Below, piece after piece: positions 1-13,347 of a stretch of DNA of 29,121 nt (positions are counted from its first letter, which is position 1; each line of letters starts with the position of its first letter). The translations under genes were made by a program, and so were the position numbers. The stretch comes from Cochliopodium minus (lineage: Eukaryota > Discosea > Himatismenida > Cochliopodiidae), in contig JAMYWO010000417.1 in the NCBI GenBank assembly GCA_024220525.1, forward strand, positions 1 to 29,121, in the 5' to 3' direction. The notes under the pieces are model-generated. The model had not been told where the DNA came from and did not search any database. It was given only the letters and a program-made list of their open reading frames with translations.

Positions 1-72
1 TAAAAAATAAAAAATAAAAAATAAAAAATAAAAAATAAAAAATAAAAAATAAAAAATAAAAAATAAAAAATA
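1..72. repeat. Heptamer microsatellite (TAAAAAA)n in CDK7-like intron
   Basis: About ten near-perfect copies of TAAAAAA run from the first base, degenerating after about base 72. On the CDK7-like gene's map this is the intron after the last visible exon. Confidence 0.9.
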
Positions 73-143
73 ACAATAAAATAAAAAATAAAAATATAAA
101 TGAAATATTAAAAAAATGAAATAAAATAAAATTTTTTTTAAAC

Positions 144-2009
<1,866 letters not shown>

Positions 2010-2112
2010 TTTTTTTTTTTAAATAATCTTCTGCGATCATCTATTTGATACAATTCAAGGATATATTAGTCAGAATTAGATTTAGAATTTTAAAAAAAGA
2101 TCGATTGAATGT

Positions 2113-4383
2113 TTATTTAAATTGTTTCATTTTATGTTCTTTGACAAAAACTTTCCCATCTCCTATATGAACTACTGCAAAAGCATGGACGGCTTTTACT
2201 TGCAATTGTTTTCCGAAAATATCATCAGAATTGTCAGCAATGGTGCGGATGTACATTGTCAACTGATTGTAAGCTGCCTGAACAACATCATTAATAGTGA
2301 TGCAAACTTTAGGATTTGGATCCTCAAATCCTCCCTCATCATATTTGATAACAAGACCTTTTTGGGCAAAAACAATGCTATTCATGAAATCTTGATGATT
2401 GATTTCGAGAATCTGTCGAATTCTCTTCAATTCAATCAACACAACATGCTTTGGAGAAGAAAGAGCGACCATGTCAGGTCTCTTTAAGCATGAATTTGAT
2501 ATTTCTTTGTCAAATTTGAAATCGGTCGTCTTTGCTTCATAAAGAAACTCGACACACTTTTCTAAGATGATCGAAATAGCATTTTCCTTGTCGGATTCTT
2601 CTATTTTGGTTTGAGAAGTTTGAAAAATGAATTCAAAAAAATTCTCAGCAGAACGTTGTGAAGGATGTTGAAGGAAATGGGAAAGTTTCTGAGAGGGAGT
2701 TTGAAAATCAATGAGTCCCATCAACCTTTCAAAAAAAATGGAATGGATGTATTTGTTGGGAATTTTCAAATAAACATTTCCATTATTAAGAATTTCGTCA
2801 ATCGTAGCCAAACCTGATTGAAACAATAACTGACAAATTGTGGTGTTAATAATTTTTTTGCTTTTATTTCCTTCATCCAAATTCCCAAATTCTATTTCTT
2901 TGATCAACCAATTTCTTTTCATGGTGAATTCATTGTAATGTTTGCCAGAACTTTTGAAAAGAAGAGAAGAAACGATTTCACTAGATTGTTCCCTGAACAA
3001 CTTCATAAATTCCACTATTTTTGAAGAGGGCAGCGCATTTATGTCATTAACCACATCCAAGATTGTCTCCATTGTGTTCTCATCCCAAACTATTTTTCTA
3101 AAATCATAGTTGTTTTCTTTCATCAAATCTTTCACCTCTTCCAATCTATTACCTGAGATAGAAAAATTAGTTAAAAAATTAAGAAACAAATAAAAAAAAT
3201 CAAATAAAAATAATTATAAATAAATAAAATAAAATAAAATATAAATTAAAATCTAATTAAATAAAAATAAATATAAATAAATAAACAAAAAAAAATTTTT
3301 TTTTACCTCCAAAATATTTGGCCAAAAAACCAATGCAAAGAATAGGATTGAAGATTGGACCAGCACCGCTATTAAGCTCATTATGTTTTTTATCAAAGCA
3401 GTACCCATTAAAGAAAAAAGACATGAAGAGGAGAAGAAAGGCATCTTCTTTCTTCGTGATTTCGTTTTCGCCGGTTAATTTTCTTGCTTCTTTCAGTGCA
3501 AATTCCAAGTCAACAAGATTCAAGCCATTAGTCGATATAACAATATCTTCATTAGTTATAGATTGACACATATTGAAGATTGAGAAATCAGGCAAGGAGG
3601 TTGTGAAAATTCCTGCGATGATGACGGAGATGCCTGGTTTATTCGCCAAACTTTTGAAACAAGAAGCGAACTTGCTAATTTTCTTTTTCAATGGATCAAC
3701 AGAAGACAAACTTTCTTTAAAGTTGGAGAGAGAAGTGAGATTGGAAAGAACATTCCTCGTCAAATGAGAATCAAATTCGTCGATCATCAAAAAAAACTTC
3801 CCTTTTTTCACATTGTAAACATATTCAACAATCTTTTTTAAAGATTTATTGGGAGAATTAATATTGAGTTGGTCGATGATATCTAATTTATAATCTTTAC
3901 AAAAAAGTTCAAAATGATAGTGCATATCTATTTCAAACGTTTCAAAACTTATCGAAGCAAAGTCCAAAGCCAAAACGTGATAATTAGTAACATGTTGCTT
4001 CATGTCTTCATCCAACGCAATTTTTTCTGCTTTCAATCCGGAGAAAAGTCTTTTGAAAGGTTCACCTCTATTTGATACATCAACAAATTCTTTTAAAACA
4101 CTCATCCTCAACGTTTTCCCTTCAAAGTTTATAAAAAATCATAAAAAATTTATTTAAAATAATAAAATTTTTTTAAAAATAGATAATAATTAAAGTTTTA
4201 GATACCTATTCTTGGAATACCAAAATAACTCATTGCTTTGTAACCTTTTGACAAGATCTTTACAAAATCTGTTTTGTCTGCATAAAAATTATTTTCTTTT
4301 TTGATCAATTCAAACTCTGGGCCACTGTACAGACGAGCAAAAATTCTTCCTGCTTCTTCTTTATCTCTGAGCTTTGTGTTCAT
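2113..4383 (-). CDS. AAA-ATPase-like + PD-(D/E)XK nuclease-like protein (bacterial-type family)
   Basis: Predicted 676 aa from exons 4206-4383, 3307-4119 and 2113-3152. It has the two-part layout of the AAA-ATPase-like (PF09820) plus PD-(D/E)XK (PF08011) family, abundant in bacteria and seen in some fungi and protists. Seen: the family's N-terminal ENNFYADKTDFVKIL segment, P-loop PRIGKTLRMSVL (about 57-68, where bacterial members read PRRFGKT), hydrophobic Walker-B-like FFLMIDEFD (about 168-176), and near the C-terminus RPDMVAL...VVLIELK (D557, E571, K573), which fits the D-(D/E)xK nuclease core, followed by AYNQL. Both active sites look intact. Intron 1 splits the P-loop just before GKT. The molecular role of the family is unproven; ATP-dependent nucleic-acid processing is the usual inference. 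The start is the ATG at 4383; no in-frame stop was seen just upstream, so a short extension cannot be excluded. Confidence 0.85.
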
Positions 4384-4810
4384 ATCATCTATATTTTCAT
4401 TTTTCGTTTTATGTTTTTTTTTATATTTTCCTCTATCACAATCTATTATTGATCAAGATTAATATTAAAATTATCTGCAAATTATATATTTACTTCTTTA
4501 TCATTAGATATTTCATTGTATGTCTGATGATTTTCTATTTTAGGCTTTTATTTGAAATAAATATTATAATTTTTCAATTCATGAATAGATATTACGAATT
4601 TACAACTTTGTTTGGAGTCTCTTTTACATTCTTTACATGAAACCAATTTTGATTTCCTATTCATTTTTTTTTTTTATTTTTTTAATCTTATTTTGTTTAT
4701 ATTTAAATATTTAATTTATAAAAAACAAAATAGAACGAAGGAATGAAAAGAATGGTTTCAATTTTGTTCTTTATTTTTCTTTTTTTTTAAACAATGAAGC
4801 CAAATCCAAA
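4384..4810. other. Intergenic, AT-rich; promoter side of the AAA/nuclease gene
   Basis: A 427-base gap between the AAA/nuclease start and the PARP-like stop, both genes on the minus strand. It should hold the AAA/nuclease promoter and the PARP-like 3' end. Open frames here are low-complexity and hydrophobic with no coding signature. I see no RNA gene or repeat. Confidence 0.6.
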
Positions 4811-7800
4811 TTAATAATGTTTTTTGGAAGAGGTGAGCTTCTCTATTGTTTTTTGGATGAGAGAAGAATTGGTATCTGCGACAAAAGTGACAACAGGATT
4901 GGTAGTTTTGTTCCATACAAAGAAAAACTAAACAAAATAAAATAAATAAAACAAATAAAACAAAATAAAATTAATGTAAAATTAATTTGATAAATTTGAT
5001 AAATAAAATAAATTAAATAAAAATTAATAAAATAAATGAAATAAAAATTAATAAAATATCAAATAAAATAAAATAAAATAAAATAAAATATGAAAAATTT
5101 TATTTTTTTACTCTTGTAATTAGCAAGTTATCATTTTCTACACGAATATAAGGAGAACTTTTGTTGTGATGACAACCAATTTTGTGGACGTCACCCCTAC
5201 AATGTTGACTTTTCTCTTTTGAAGACCTGAAATGAAGAGAAAAAATAAACATAATAAAAAATAAAAATAAAAATAATAAAATAAAAATTTTTTTTGAAAA
5301 TAAATTAAAAAAAAATAAAATAAAATAAAATAATATTAAATTACAAAATTATTCTTTTTTTTTACCAATCAATAATTTCGCACATTGCCATACATTTGAG
5401 ATCAGTTGTTCCAATGTCTGAACCTGGCCAATTAGAAGTACCACTACCCATACCACCTCTGTACAAATAACCAACAGATGTAGCAGCTAATTTTTATTTT
5501 TTTTTTTATATTTTTATTTTTTTTTAATTATTTTAATTTTATTTTTAATTTTTAATTTTATTTTTTATAAATTTTTTTTTTTTTTTGATTTACCATCTCT
5601 TGCCAAATAAATACCAGGACCAAATGCTTGAGCGTAAGCTTTGTTAGTAAGGCCATTTCTTAAAATGGAGTGCCAGTTTCCAATAGGAGATCCATGAAAT
5701 CTTTCAAAAAAAATTAATAATTGACAAAATTAAAATAAAAATGAAAAATAAATAAAAAAATAAAAATAAAAATTACTAAAATAAAAAAATAAAATAAAAA
5801 TAAATAAAAAATAAAAAAATAAAAAATAAAATAAAAAATATCAATAATATTAAAAATATAATAAATTATTAAATAAATAAAAAATAAAATAAAAAATAAA
5901 ATAAAAAAATAAAAAATATCAATAAAATTAAAAATTTTTTTTTTCTTTACCCATAAAAAGACCCATATTCTTCTTTTAATTCACGAAATTTCTTTTCTTT
6001 TTCTGGTGGAGTTGATTTCAATATGAATTGGAGGTCAGTGTCCATATTGGGAAAGTGCAACTAAAAAGTTAAAATAAAAAAAATAATTTTATTTAAAAAA
6101 TAGTGATAAAAAAAAATAATTGAACTTTATTAAATATTAAAAAATTCAAAATAAATATTATAATTAATGGAATATGAAAAAACAATTGAAATTTATCGAA
6201 ATAATAATAATGACAATAAAAAAAAAAAAAGATTTTAAAATAAAATTAATTATGAAATAATTTAAATAAAAAAATAAAAAAATTCAAAATAAATATTAAA
6301 ATGAAATTAATAGAAATAATAATGACAATAAAAAAAAAAATATTAAAAAAATAAAATAAATATTATAATATAAAACTAAATAAAAAAAATGAAAAAAAAA
6401 TTACCTCTTTTGGGACAAAGGCAAGATGACACTTGTTAGAAGTGATAATCCATCTCAACAAACGATAGACGTTGTTGGCGGTCAAATCTAACTCTTTCAT
6501 GGAGGAGGCAAAAGACTTTTTGACGATGAATTCTCCCATCACTTTCAAGTTGGGGAATTTTTTGACGATTTCTCCTATTTGATTTGGTTCTGTAACTTTT
6601 TCATCGATTGCAGGAAAAGGTGAAAAATGATCTTTTCTTCCTGAAAAAATTAAAAAATTATAAAATTAAAAAATAAAAAAAATAAAAAAATAAAAAATTA
6701 AAAATTAAAAAATAACAAATTGAAAGAATTTAAAAATAAAAAATAAAAAGAATTCAATAAAAAATAATAAAGTTACAAAAAATAAATGAAAAAGTAAAAG
6801 AATTTAATAAAATTTTTTTTTCTGATCAAAATATTTACCATATGCTCCTGCGTAAGTCAAACTTATCAACAAATCTACAACAATAGGAGAGAATCTTATC
6901 TAAAAATTAAATTTTAAAAAATTAATAATTGAAAAAAAATTATTTTGAAAAAAAATTATTTTGAAAAAAATTTCCTAAAAAAAATTGCTAATGGAAAAAA
7001 ATGATTACCTCACTTTCTATATCCAAACCCAAACCCAAATTCAAGAAAGAAAAACTGCAAAGCATCTTCTCACAAATGGTAGGTTTGAACAAAACGACCT
7101 GCTGCTTGTCTCCACAAATGAGACACTCCCCAGTGATGTCCTTGATGCTCTGTTTGACGAAGTCTGTCAAAAGAATCAAAATGTTGGACTTTTTGAGGTT
7201 CTCGTCGAGGTTTTTGTGGATTTTTTCGGCTTCTTTTTTATAATTGTCTTTCTTTTTTGAGTTGGCGACGCTGAGTGCTTGCATGGTGTCTCCTTTGTTG
7301 TCTTTGAGAATCAGGGCGTACATTATTTTGTCTATTTCCGAAACATTTGTCGAACCAAGCATGTCTATTTGAGAATATCAAAAGAAAATTTATGTTTAAA
7401 AAAGAAAATTATCTGACAAATAATATGAAAGATTTTAAATCATTTAAAATTATTTGGCAAAAAAAAAAAATTAATTTTTGAAAATTAAACAAATATTAAA
7501 AAAAAATTAACAATAAAATCAAAAAAATCATTAACAGTCATAAAATCAAAAAAAAAAAAAATTGTACCCAAAAAATGGTGTAATCCATCAACTCCTTCAC
7601 ATATTTTCCATAACTCATTTTCATCATCAATACACTGTTTATTCCATTTTTCAAAGTTAGATTCGATGTATTTTTTGACTCTTTCTTCCAGAGGCCAAGT
7701 CAAACCAAAGACGTGGATGTCGTTTTCCCTGATTTCGTCTAACTCTCTGTTTTTGGTTTGTCTGATGGAGACTGTGGGATATGAATGCATGTATATTTTA

Positions 7801-8856
7801 GCTCCTGAAAATTTTATTCCGATCAAAACATCCGATTGGAGATCAATCTGTAAATGAAAATTTCATTAAACAAGTTTTCGATAAAAATTTGGAAAAAAAA
7901 AAATTCAAAATAAATCAAAAATATATTAAAAAATAAATTAAAAACTGGAAAAAAATTAATTCAATTGTGAAAAAAATGAAAATTTCCACCTCAAAGTTTT
8001 AATAGTTTATAGAGATGTTCAAAACTTTACAACAGTTCAAAATTTGTTAGTTATAAATTAATATCCGCTAACAAAGTTGTAAATTTTGGACATGTCTAAA
8101 TAGTTTAAATTCAAAAATAATAATCAAAAATTTTTTATTCAGATGTATAAAGGAAACATTCAACAATGTTTCAAGATTTTGATATTGATAAGTAATCTTT
8201 AGAGTTTTGAATTTTCTGAAAATAAAAAAAGAAATAAATTAATTTTGGAAAGATTAATAACATTTCTTTTCCATCTCTTATTTGATATTTCTTTTATAAT
8301 TTTGAAATTACCCCTCTTGCTTGTGCTTCCTCTTCATCCAACCAATTACATGATGAAGATACGTAGAATAATGCCTCTAATTCGTCGTCATATTTTCCAG
8401 AATTCAATTTCTTTTGTTTGGCTTGATTATTGTGTCTATCATACAATGCCTTGTTTGATATCAAAATGAAAATGAGTTTCAAAAAAAATTTTAAAAGAAA
8501 TATTTCTATTCAGTGAAAAAAAAAAAATTATATTTTTCAATATTCAACCATTATGGAAGTTCATTAATGTTATTAAAATGTTTCTATTCTATTGATATAA
8601 AAGAAATTTGTATTATAAAAATTCCCTTAAATAATATGATTGAAAGGTTGTTATATTCTAATCATTATCTTGAGTTGATATAATTTCATATAAGCCAAGC
8701 AAATTATACCCTTCTTTTGAGGATATCTAGTTTTGACAATCCAAATTTCATTTGTTGCGATCCCATCAAATCATCTTCATCACTGTTCTCTTCATCATCA
8801 TCGTCATCCTCAATTTCAGATTCGATATCGCTTTCATTTTCTTCACTAGAATTCAT
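4811..8856 (-). CDS. PARP6/PARP8-like ADP-ribosyltransferase
   Basis: Predicted 595 aa from 11 exons: 8710-8856, 8312-8449, 7568-7847, 7009-7364, 6839-6899, 6405-6640, 5951-6060, 5594-5700, 5366-5486, 5112-5226, 4811-4927. The C-terminal third is a PARP catalytic domain closest to PARP6/8: FHGSPIGNWHSILRNGL (from about 444), GPGIYLARD, GYLYRGGMGSG, LKCMAMCE and the final LLITRFFFVW, which matches the PARP6/8 CTRFFFVYEDG strand. The NAD-site His (about 445) and Tyr (about 474) are present. No Glu occupies the third H-Y-E position, as expected of a mono-ADP-ribosyltransferase (family knowledge). Upstream, ECLICGDK (Cys 269/272) with LCSFSFLNLGLGLDIESE matches the conserved Cys-containing block of PARP6/8. 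The N-terminus is a very acidic Glu/Asp stretch. A segment with KIYMHSYPTVSI and a TWPLEERV block may be the UBC/RWD-like part seen in relatives, but I am unsure. Intron 2 (7848-8311) holds a small transposon. Confidence 0.88.
8010..8098 (+). mobile_element. 89-bp TIR element (MITE) in PARP-like intron 2, perfect 9-bp TSD
   Basis: Ends are TAGAGATGTTCAAAA and the reverse complement of TAGACATGTCCAAAA; the imperfect inverted repeats run about 24 bp. The direct repeat AATAGTTTA flanks it exactly (8001-8009 and 8099-8107). It has no coding capacity and lies wholly inside an intron. The inner part contains AATATCCGCTAACAAAG. A 9-bp duplication fits Mutator-like elements better than hAT (usually 8 bp), although the TAG ends look hAT-like. 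Homologous copies lie near 10.3 kb. Confidence 0.85.
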
Positions 8857-9127
8857 TATTGGTTATAGATGCTTTAAAAAAAACTGTTTTGATTGATCAA
8901 TTCAATATTTTTTTTATTATTTTATTTTTTTAAAACTCATTTTCAATTTTAAAATATAGGATCTCTTTTGATGGGATATCATTTTCTCAGAACATGAACA
9001 AAAAACCAAAGTTATTTCTTCATCTATTAAAGTTTAAAAAGAAATAAAAGATTTTAATTAAATTGATCAAATTTCAAGCCAAAATAGAAGGTTCATTTAT
9101 GATATTAATGTTTGCTAGTTGAAGTTT

Positions 9128-9361
9128 TTAATGCATTTCTTGATAAAAAACAGAGTCTGGTTTCCTTATCATGTCACTGAAAAGTTTGATAAAGATAACA
9201 GGTGAAGCTATAATCGCCAAAAACCCTAGTCCAATGTGAATACTCGAGTTGTAAAATCCGTAAAAAATAGAGTAAATTCCCAAAATAAAAAAGAATGCGC
9301 AAAAAATGGAAACTATAATCTCCGCAATACACGTTTTTGGTTTTCTTCTAAGCAAAACCAT
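9128..9361 (-). CDS. Small two-helix membrane protein
   Basis: A single-exon 77-aa protein, ATG at 9361, ending FYQEMH before TAA. It has a basic N-terminus (RRKPK), two hydrophobic helices (about 14-34 and 42-61) and a polar tail with a KPDSVFYQEM segment. The layout (basic start, two helices joined by a short loop, Tyr-containing tail) recalls the TMEM134/TMEM230 family, but I cannot confirm this. It sits on the same strand as the PARP-like gene, 271 bases upstream of that gene's start. The flanking spacers are short and AT-rich. Confidence 0.6.
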   Translation of the reverse strand: MVLLRRKPKTCIAEIIVSIFCAFFFILGIYSIFYGFYNSSIHIGLGFLAIIASPVIFIKLFSDMIRKPDSVFYQEMH

Positions 9362-9602
9362 TTTGCTTTTTTTATTTTTTATTTTTGAACAAAAAAAAAT
9401 AATTTATTAAGAAAGGGACCTCCATTTTATGAAATTTAACACGATGATTAGAAATCTCTTTATCTTCCCTTTTAATTTTTAATGCAAAAAAGAATGATCC
9501 AAATTTATCAAACAAGGTTGTTGGATCAAAACCATTCAAGTTTTTTTTTTCTAAATAAAGAATTCAAATAAAAAAATCGAAATAAAAAATCCATTTTTTA
9601 TT

Positions 9603-12600
9603 TTAATTTTGAATAACTTGATAACCACTTTTGTTTTTTATCTTCCTTAAGATGCAAATAAAAGTAAGAAAAATTAGGGCAAACAAAAGAGTTGCACCCA
9701 CACCAACCAAAATCCAAACCCAGTACTTCAAATGAGGGGATTCTCCCACACAAAGAACCTTTTGGCCAGCAATACTGCAATTTTGACAATTAAAATTAGG
9801 AAGAACAGAATTGTAAATACCAACCATCGAATGATAACAATAAACAGATTGAAAAGATTCATTACTGAATTTTACGCCTGACAAACTAAGAGTGGTATTG
9901 TTAAAATAATACGCAGCTCCTTGTTTAGCGGAGTTTTTTTCAAAAAAATCATGGAAGAAAGAGTTGCCCGTGATGTTCCCTTGCAAAAATATAGCCCCTC
10001 CATTTTTCCCTGCTTTGTTCTCAATGTATCTTGTGGAGAACGAATTGGTCTGTATAGATGACCAGATTGCTCCTCCATCGAAAACTGCTTCTGTTTGTGA
10101 TATAGAGCTGCTTGTAATAGAAATAGATGCTGAAAATAAAAAATTTTTTTAAAATTTTTTTTAAAAAAAAAGTGAATTAATTTTTAATTCATTTTTTAAA
10201 ATTATAGGAAAATAAAAATAAATAATTAGATGTGCAAAATTTATAACTTTGTATGGACATTAATTTATTGGTAACAATTTTTGAGTTGTTATGGTAAAAT
10301 TTTAGAAATGTCCAAATTTTACAACTTTGTTAGCGGATATTATATTTTTACTAACAAAATTTAAACTGTTGTAATATTTTTGGACATCCCTAGTAAAATT
10401 TTGAAAATCTCTAATTAAATCAATAATGAAAATTTCCAAAATTTTGTTAACGGATATTAATTTACAACTTTATTTTATGAAAAAATTTAATGTAAAAGGA
10501 AAAACTAAAAAAATTTTCCTTTGTTTTAATTTTAGTGTTTGAATAAAATTAATTTTTTTTAATTAAATTGATTTTGATTTTGATTTTTTTGTTTTTTTTT
10601 GTTTTTACCTTGTGTTGAATCAAAAACATAAAAAGCACCTCCATAAGAAGCTCTTCCTTCAGTGGCAGAGGAAACGAAGAACTGGGTCATTCCTTTTTGA
10701 ATATAAGCCAATCCTCCGTTGAGGGCAGAGAACTTGGTAAAGTTGCTGAATTGAATCTGGAAATAAGAATGCATTGACCTAACTACTCCCCCAAATGGTG
10801 CTGATCCTTGAGTTTGATTAACTTTTTTTTAATTAAAAAAATAAATAAAAATTAAAATTAAAATAATTTAAAATAAAAGAAAATTAATTGAAAAAATAAG
10901 AATAAATTAAAATAAAAATTTGAAGTAAAAATAAATAAATAAAATTAATTAAAATAAAAATTTGAAATAAAAATAATAAATAAATAAAATTTTAAAATTT
11001 GAAACAATAATTACAAATCAATCAAATTATAAATTAAAAAAAAATTAAAATTAAAATTAAAATAAAAATTAATTTAAAAAATAAACCAATTTTTTCAATT
11101 TTAACAAAAAATTTTTTACCATAATTCAAATACAAACAAGAATTTTCAACGTAAAAAGAACCACCAGAAACTCCTGCTTTATTATTTAAAAGAGAAGAAT
11201 AATCTACTTCGTAGGCAGAATTGTTCGCAAAGCCTATACCTCCACTCACAGATGCAGAATTGTTCGAGAAAAATGTGTTATTAAACAAATTTTTTTGGTA
11301 TGTTAAATCTGACTAACAAAAAAGAAATATTAAATTGAAAAATTGATTTCACAAATAAGAAAAATTGATTTCACAAAAAAAAAATTTTTTACATAAAAAA
11401 CACCTCCGTTTAGAACAGCAGAATTATTTGTGTATTTAGAAAAAGAAGATGAAACAGATTTAAGACCTTGTATAAAATAGACACCTCCGTTACCTTCTGC
11501 GGAATTGTCAGAGTAAGTGTCCGAAACGATTTCGAACGTGGAGATTTTGTTTGAAGCAATTAAATATATTACTCCTCCATCTGAACTTACAGTGTTGAGA
11601 TTGTATTTGTTGTTTTTCGAAACTAATGTTAAAGGAATTCCTGGAATTACCAATGAAAAAGCAGAACCTTCATTTTTTTTTTTAAAAAATAATAAAAAAA
11701 TAAAAAAAAACGAAAAAAAAGATAATAATTAATAGATTAAATGGTAAATTTTCTTTTACCTTTCGAAGCACGATTTTTTTCGAAATTGGAGTTATATACT
11801 TCAATAAAGTGCTGTGAAGGGGAAAGACATGTAATATTTGATTCAAATAAGGAGATGGCAGGTCCATTGAGTCCTGTAAACAAGCTTGTATTGACATAAA
11901 TGTTAATGGGGCACTATAAAGATTTTTTTTTTAAATAAAATTAAAAATAAATAAAATTAAATTAAGATTAAAATTAAAATTAAAATTAAAATTAAAATTA
12001 AAATTAAAATAAAAATGAAAACAAAAAATAAAAATAAAAATAAAAAAAAAATTATAACTTGATTGACGAATCCAAACAAAGGAGTATCATTGGGTAAATT
12101 ATTTGTAGTAAATTTAGTTCCATTGATATTTAAAACGAGATTGCTTTTGACAAAAAGATCACTCTCAAAAGGAACAGAAGAGATTATACCAAAAATGCAG
12201 CTATTAAAGTTGACATTGAAAACTTTTGATGAACTAGAAGATTGAAGAGAAAACAATGTAGGACTTGTTACTTTTGAATTCATTGTTATATCTTGAAAGT
12301 ATATGTTTGTATCTGTTGATTCTATTAAATGCGTTGCGTTTTGGATGTTGTTCGACAAGTTGGAATTAGTTAAGAAAATTCCATTTTTTGCTTGGTTGTA
12401 CGTTGGGGTATTGTAGTTGTTGATTCTTATGTAAGGTGTTTCCGAAAGAGAAATTGTTTGAAAATTGAAATTGTTCATCAACAAATATCCTTATTTTTTT
12501 AAAAAAGGGATTTTCAATTTAAAATTTTTTTAAAAAATTTTTTTTTTTTTGAAATTTTATTCTCCTCACCTTGTTCTTCAAGATTTATGAAGGAATTTTC

Positions 12601-13164
12601 TCCATTTATTATTATATTCTTTGCAGTTGTTCCAATTATTGATATTGTAAGATTATATCCATTTATAAAGGATCCATCCACTTCAAGATTTTCGGAAAAG
12701 ATCACATTTTGGAGTACCAAAGTATTTCCAATTGAATTGAAGTTGAAAAGATGAGTATTGAAAGAACCACCTCCCAAATCCTGATTATTGAATTTAATTG
12801 TTGATTCATTTGAAGAAATTAGAAAAGAATTCGCCTTTATCGAAAAATCCTTGAAATTTAAGGTTGAATTGAAAGAAATAACAAATCCATTCTCTGCTGC
12901 AAGTATGGCTGAATTCCCAATCGAAGAATTCAAATTCAAGATTTTATTATTTACAAATAAAGGTTGATTAAAAGTTAAATTGGATTGAATGATGATATTT
13001 GCTTGTTCATAGAGATCTATTGAGTATTGGAGAGATGCACATGGTTGTTGAATGGTTCCACATCCCACTGTATCATTTCCATTTTGAGATACAAAAACAT
13101 CTTCAACACAGAAAATTTCAATTATCAATATCAAAAAGAAAAACATTAACTTATTTGTCTTCAT
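9603..13164 (-). CDS. Beta-helix surface protein A, type I membrane (Pmp-like GG[AV]xY repeats)
   Basis: Predicted 795 aa. Exons: 12570-13164, 12059-12489, 11760-11913, 11393-11667, 11120-11312, 10609-10821, 9603-10129. It has a signal peptide (MKTNKLMFFFLILIIEIFC), then DVFVSQNGNDTVGCGTIQQP, the opening of pectin-lyase-fold/DUF1565-like surface proteins. About eleven repeats follow with the GG[AVIS][IVF][YF] core preceded by NNS/DNSA (for example SDGGVIYL, GNGGVYFI, VSGGSFYV, DGGAIWS), like the repeats of chlamydial polymorphic membrane proteins and protist beta-helix proteins. A Cys-rich juxtamembrane piece (FNCQNCS), one TM helix and a short basic tail with GYQVIQ (a YxxPhi-type motif) end the protein. 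It is rich in N-glycosylation sequons. The exon 6 acceptor was chosen at 10822/10823 by comparison with paralogue B; another five codons inside also works. A cell-surface adhesion or recognition role is inference. Confidence 0.85.
10227..10413 (-). mobile_element. Older TIR element copy, split by a nested insertion
   Basis: Outer element in the last intron of surface gene A, made of 10227-10302 plus 10402-10413. Its left end TAGATGTGCAAAATTTATAA and right end (reverse complement TAGAGATTTTCAAAATTT) match the element at 8010-8098 in opposite orientation. It is interrupted at GTAAAATTT by a second copy. Its own target duplication is no longer clear. Confidence 0.7.
10303..10392 (-). mobile_element. 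90-bp TIR element (MITE) nested in an older copy, perfect 9-bp TSD
   Basis: Ends are TAGAAATGTCCAAA and the reverse complement of TAGGGATGTCCAAAA, flanked exactly by GTAAAATTT on both sides (10294-10302 and 10393-10401). Internally it shares TTTGTTAGCGGATATTA with the element at 8010-8098, reversed. It lies in the last intron of surface gene A. Confidence 0.87.
10432..10476 (-). mobile_element. Degraded fragment of the same TIR element
   Basis: TTTCCAAAATTTTGTTAACG followed by GATATTAATTTACAAC matches the internal part of the two fuller copies, with short deletions and no ends. It lies in the same intron as the nested pair. Confidence 0.6.
11957..12015. repeat. Hexamer microsatellite (AAAATT)n
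   Basis: About eight copies of a six-base unit in the intron between exons 2 and 3 of surface gene A. Confidence 0.85.
12415..13091 (-). repeat. Near-identical duplicated block, copy in surface gene A
   Basis: This block matches 15695-16371 at a constant offset of 3280. Between 12455 and 13034 I read no difference over 580 bases, including the whole first intron. Only isolated changes occur at the borders (near 12434, 12454 and 13035). Confidence 0.9.
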
Positions 13165-13216
13165 TTTTCTTTAATTTAATATTTTATATTTTATATTTTA
13201 ATATTTTATTTTTATT

Positions 13217-13260
13217 AAATTTTAAAACTTTGATTTTTCCAAAGAACTTTCAAATTATTA
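13217..13260 (-). promoter_or_regulatory. Conserved upstream element of surface gene A
   Basis: TTTTAAAACTTTGATTTTTC and then AAAGAACTTTCAAA, read on the plus strand, lie about 55-95 bases upstream of the start of gene A. They are closely matched at 16490-16531, the same distance upstream of gene B. Either shared promoter sequence or simply the edge of the duplicated block. Confidence 0.45.
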
Positions 13261-13347
13261 AATGGAAAAAAATATTCCAAAAAAAAAACTTTTGATAAAA
13301 ACTTTAAAAAACCAATTAATTTGATAAGATTCTATTTAAAAGTAGTT

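Noticed and set aside
1-72. TAAAAAA tandem repeat at the window edge as a telomere
   Set aside because: A coding exon of the CDK7-like gene ends just beside it at a splice donor, so it lies in an intron, and similar A/T-only runs occur throughout.
2122-3767. Plus-strand open frames inside the AAA/nuclease gene
   Set aside because: They are antisense shadows of exons that carry clear family motifs on the minus strand.
4374-4640. 88-aa plus-strand frame rich in Phe, Ile and Tyr
   Set aside because: Composition is that of translated AT-rich spacer; no motif, and no codon pattern like the real exons.
10130-10608. A longer autonomous transposon in the last intron of surface gene A
   Set aside because: No frame in the intron resembles a transposase; the structure is explained by short inverted-repeat elements.
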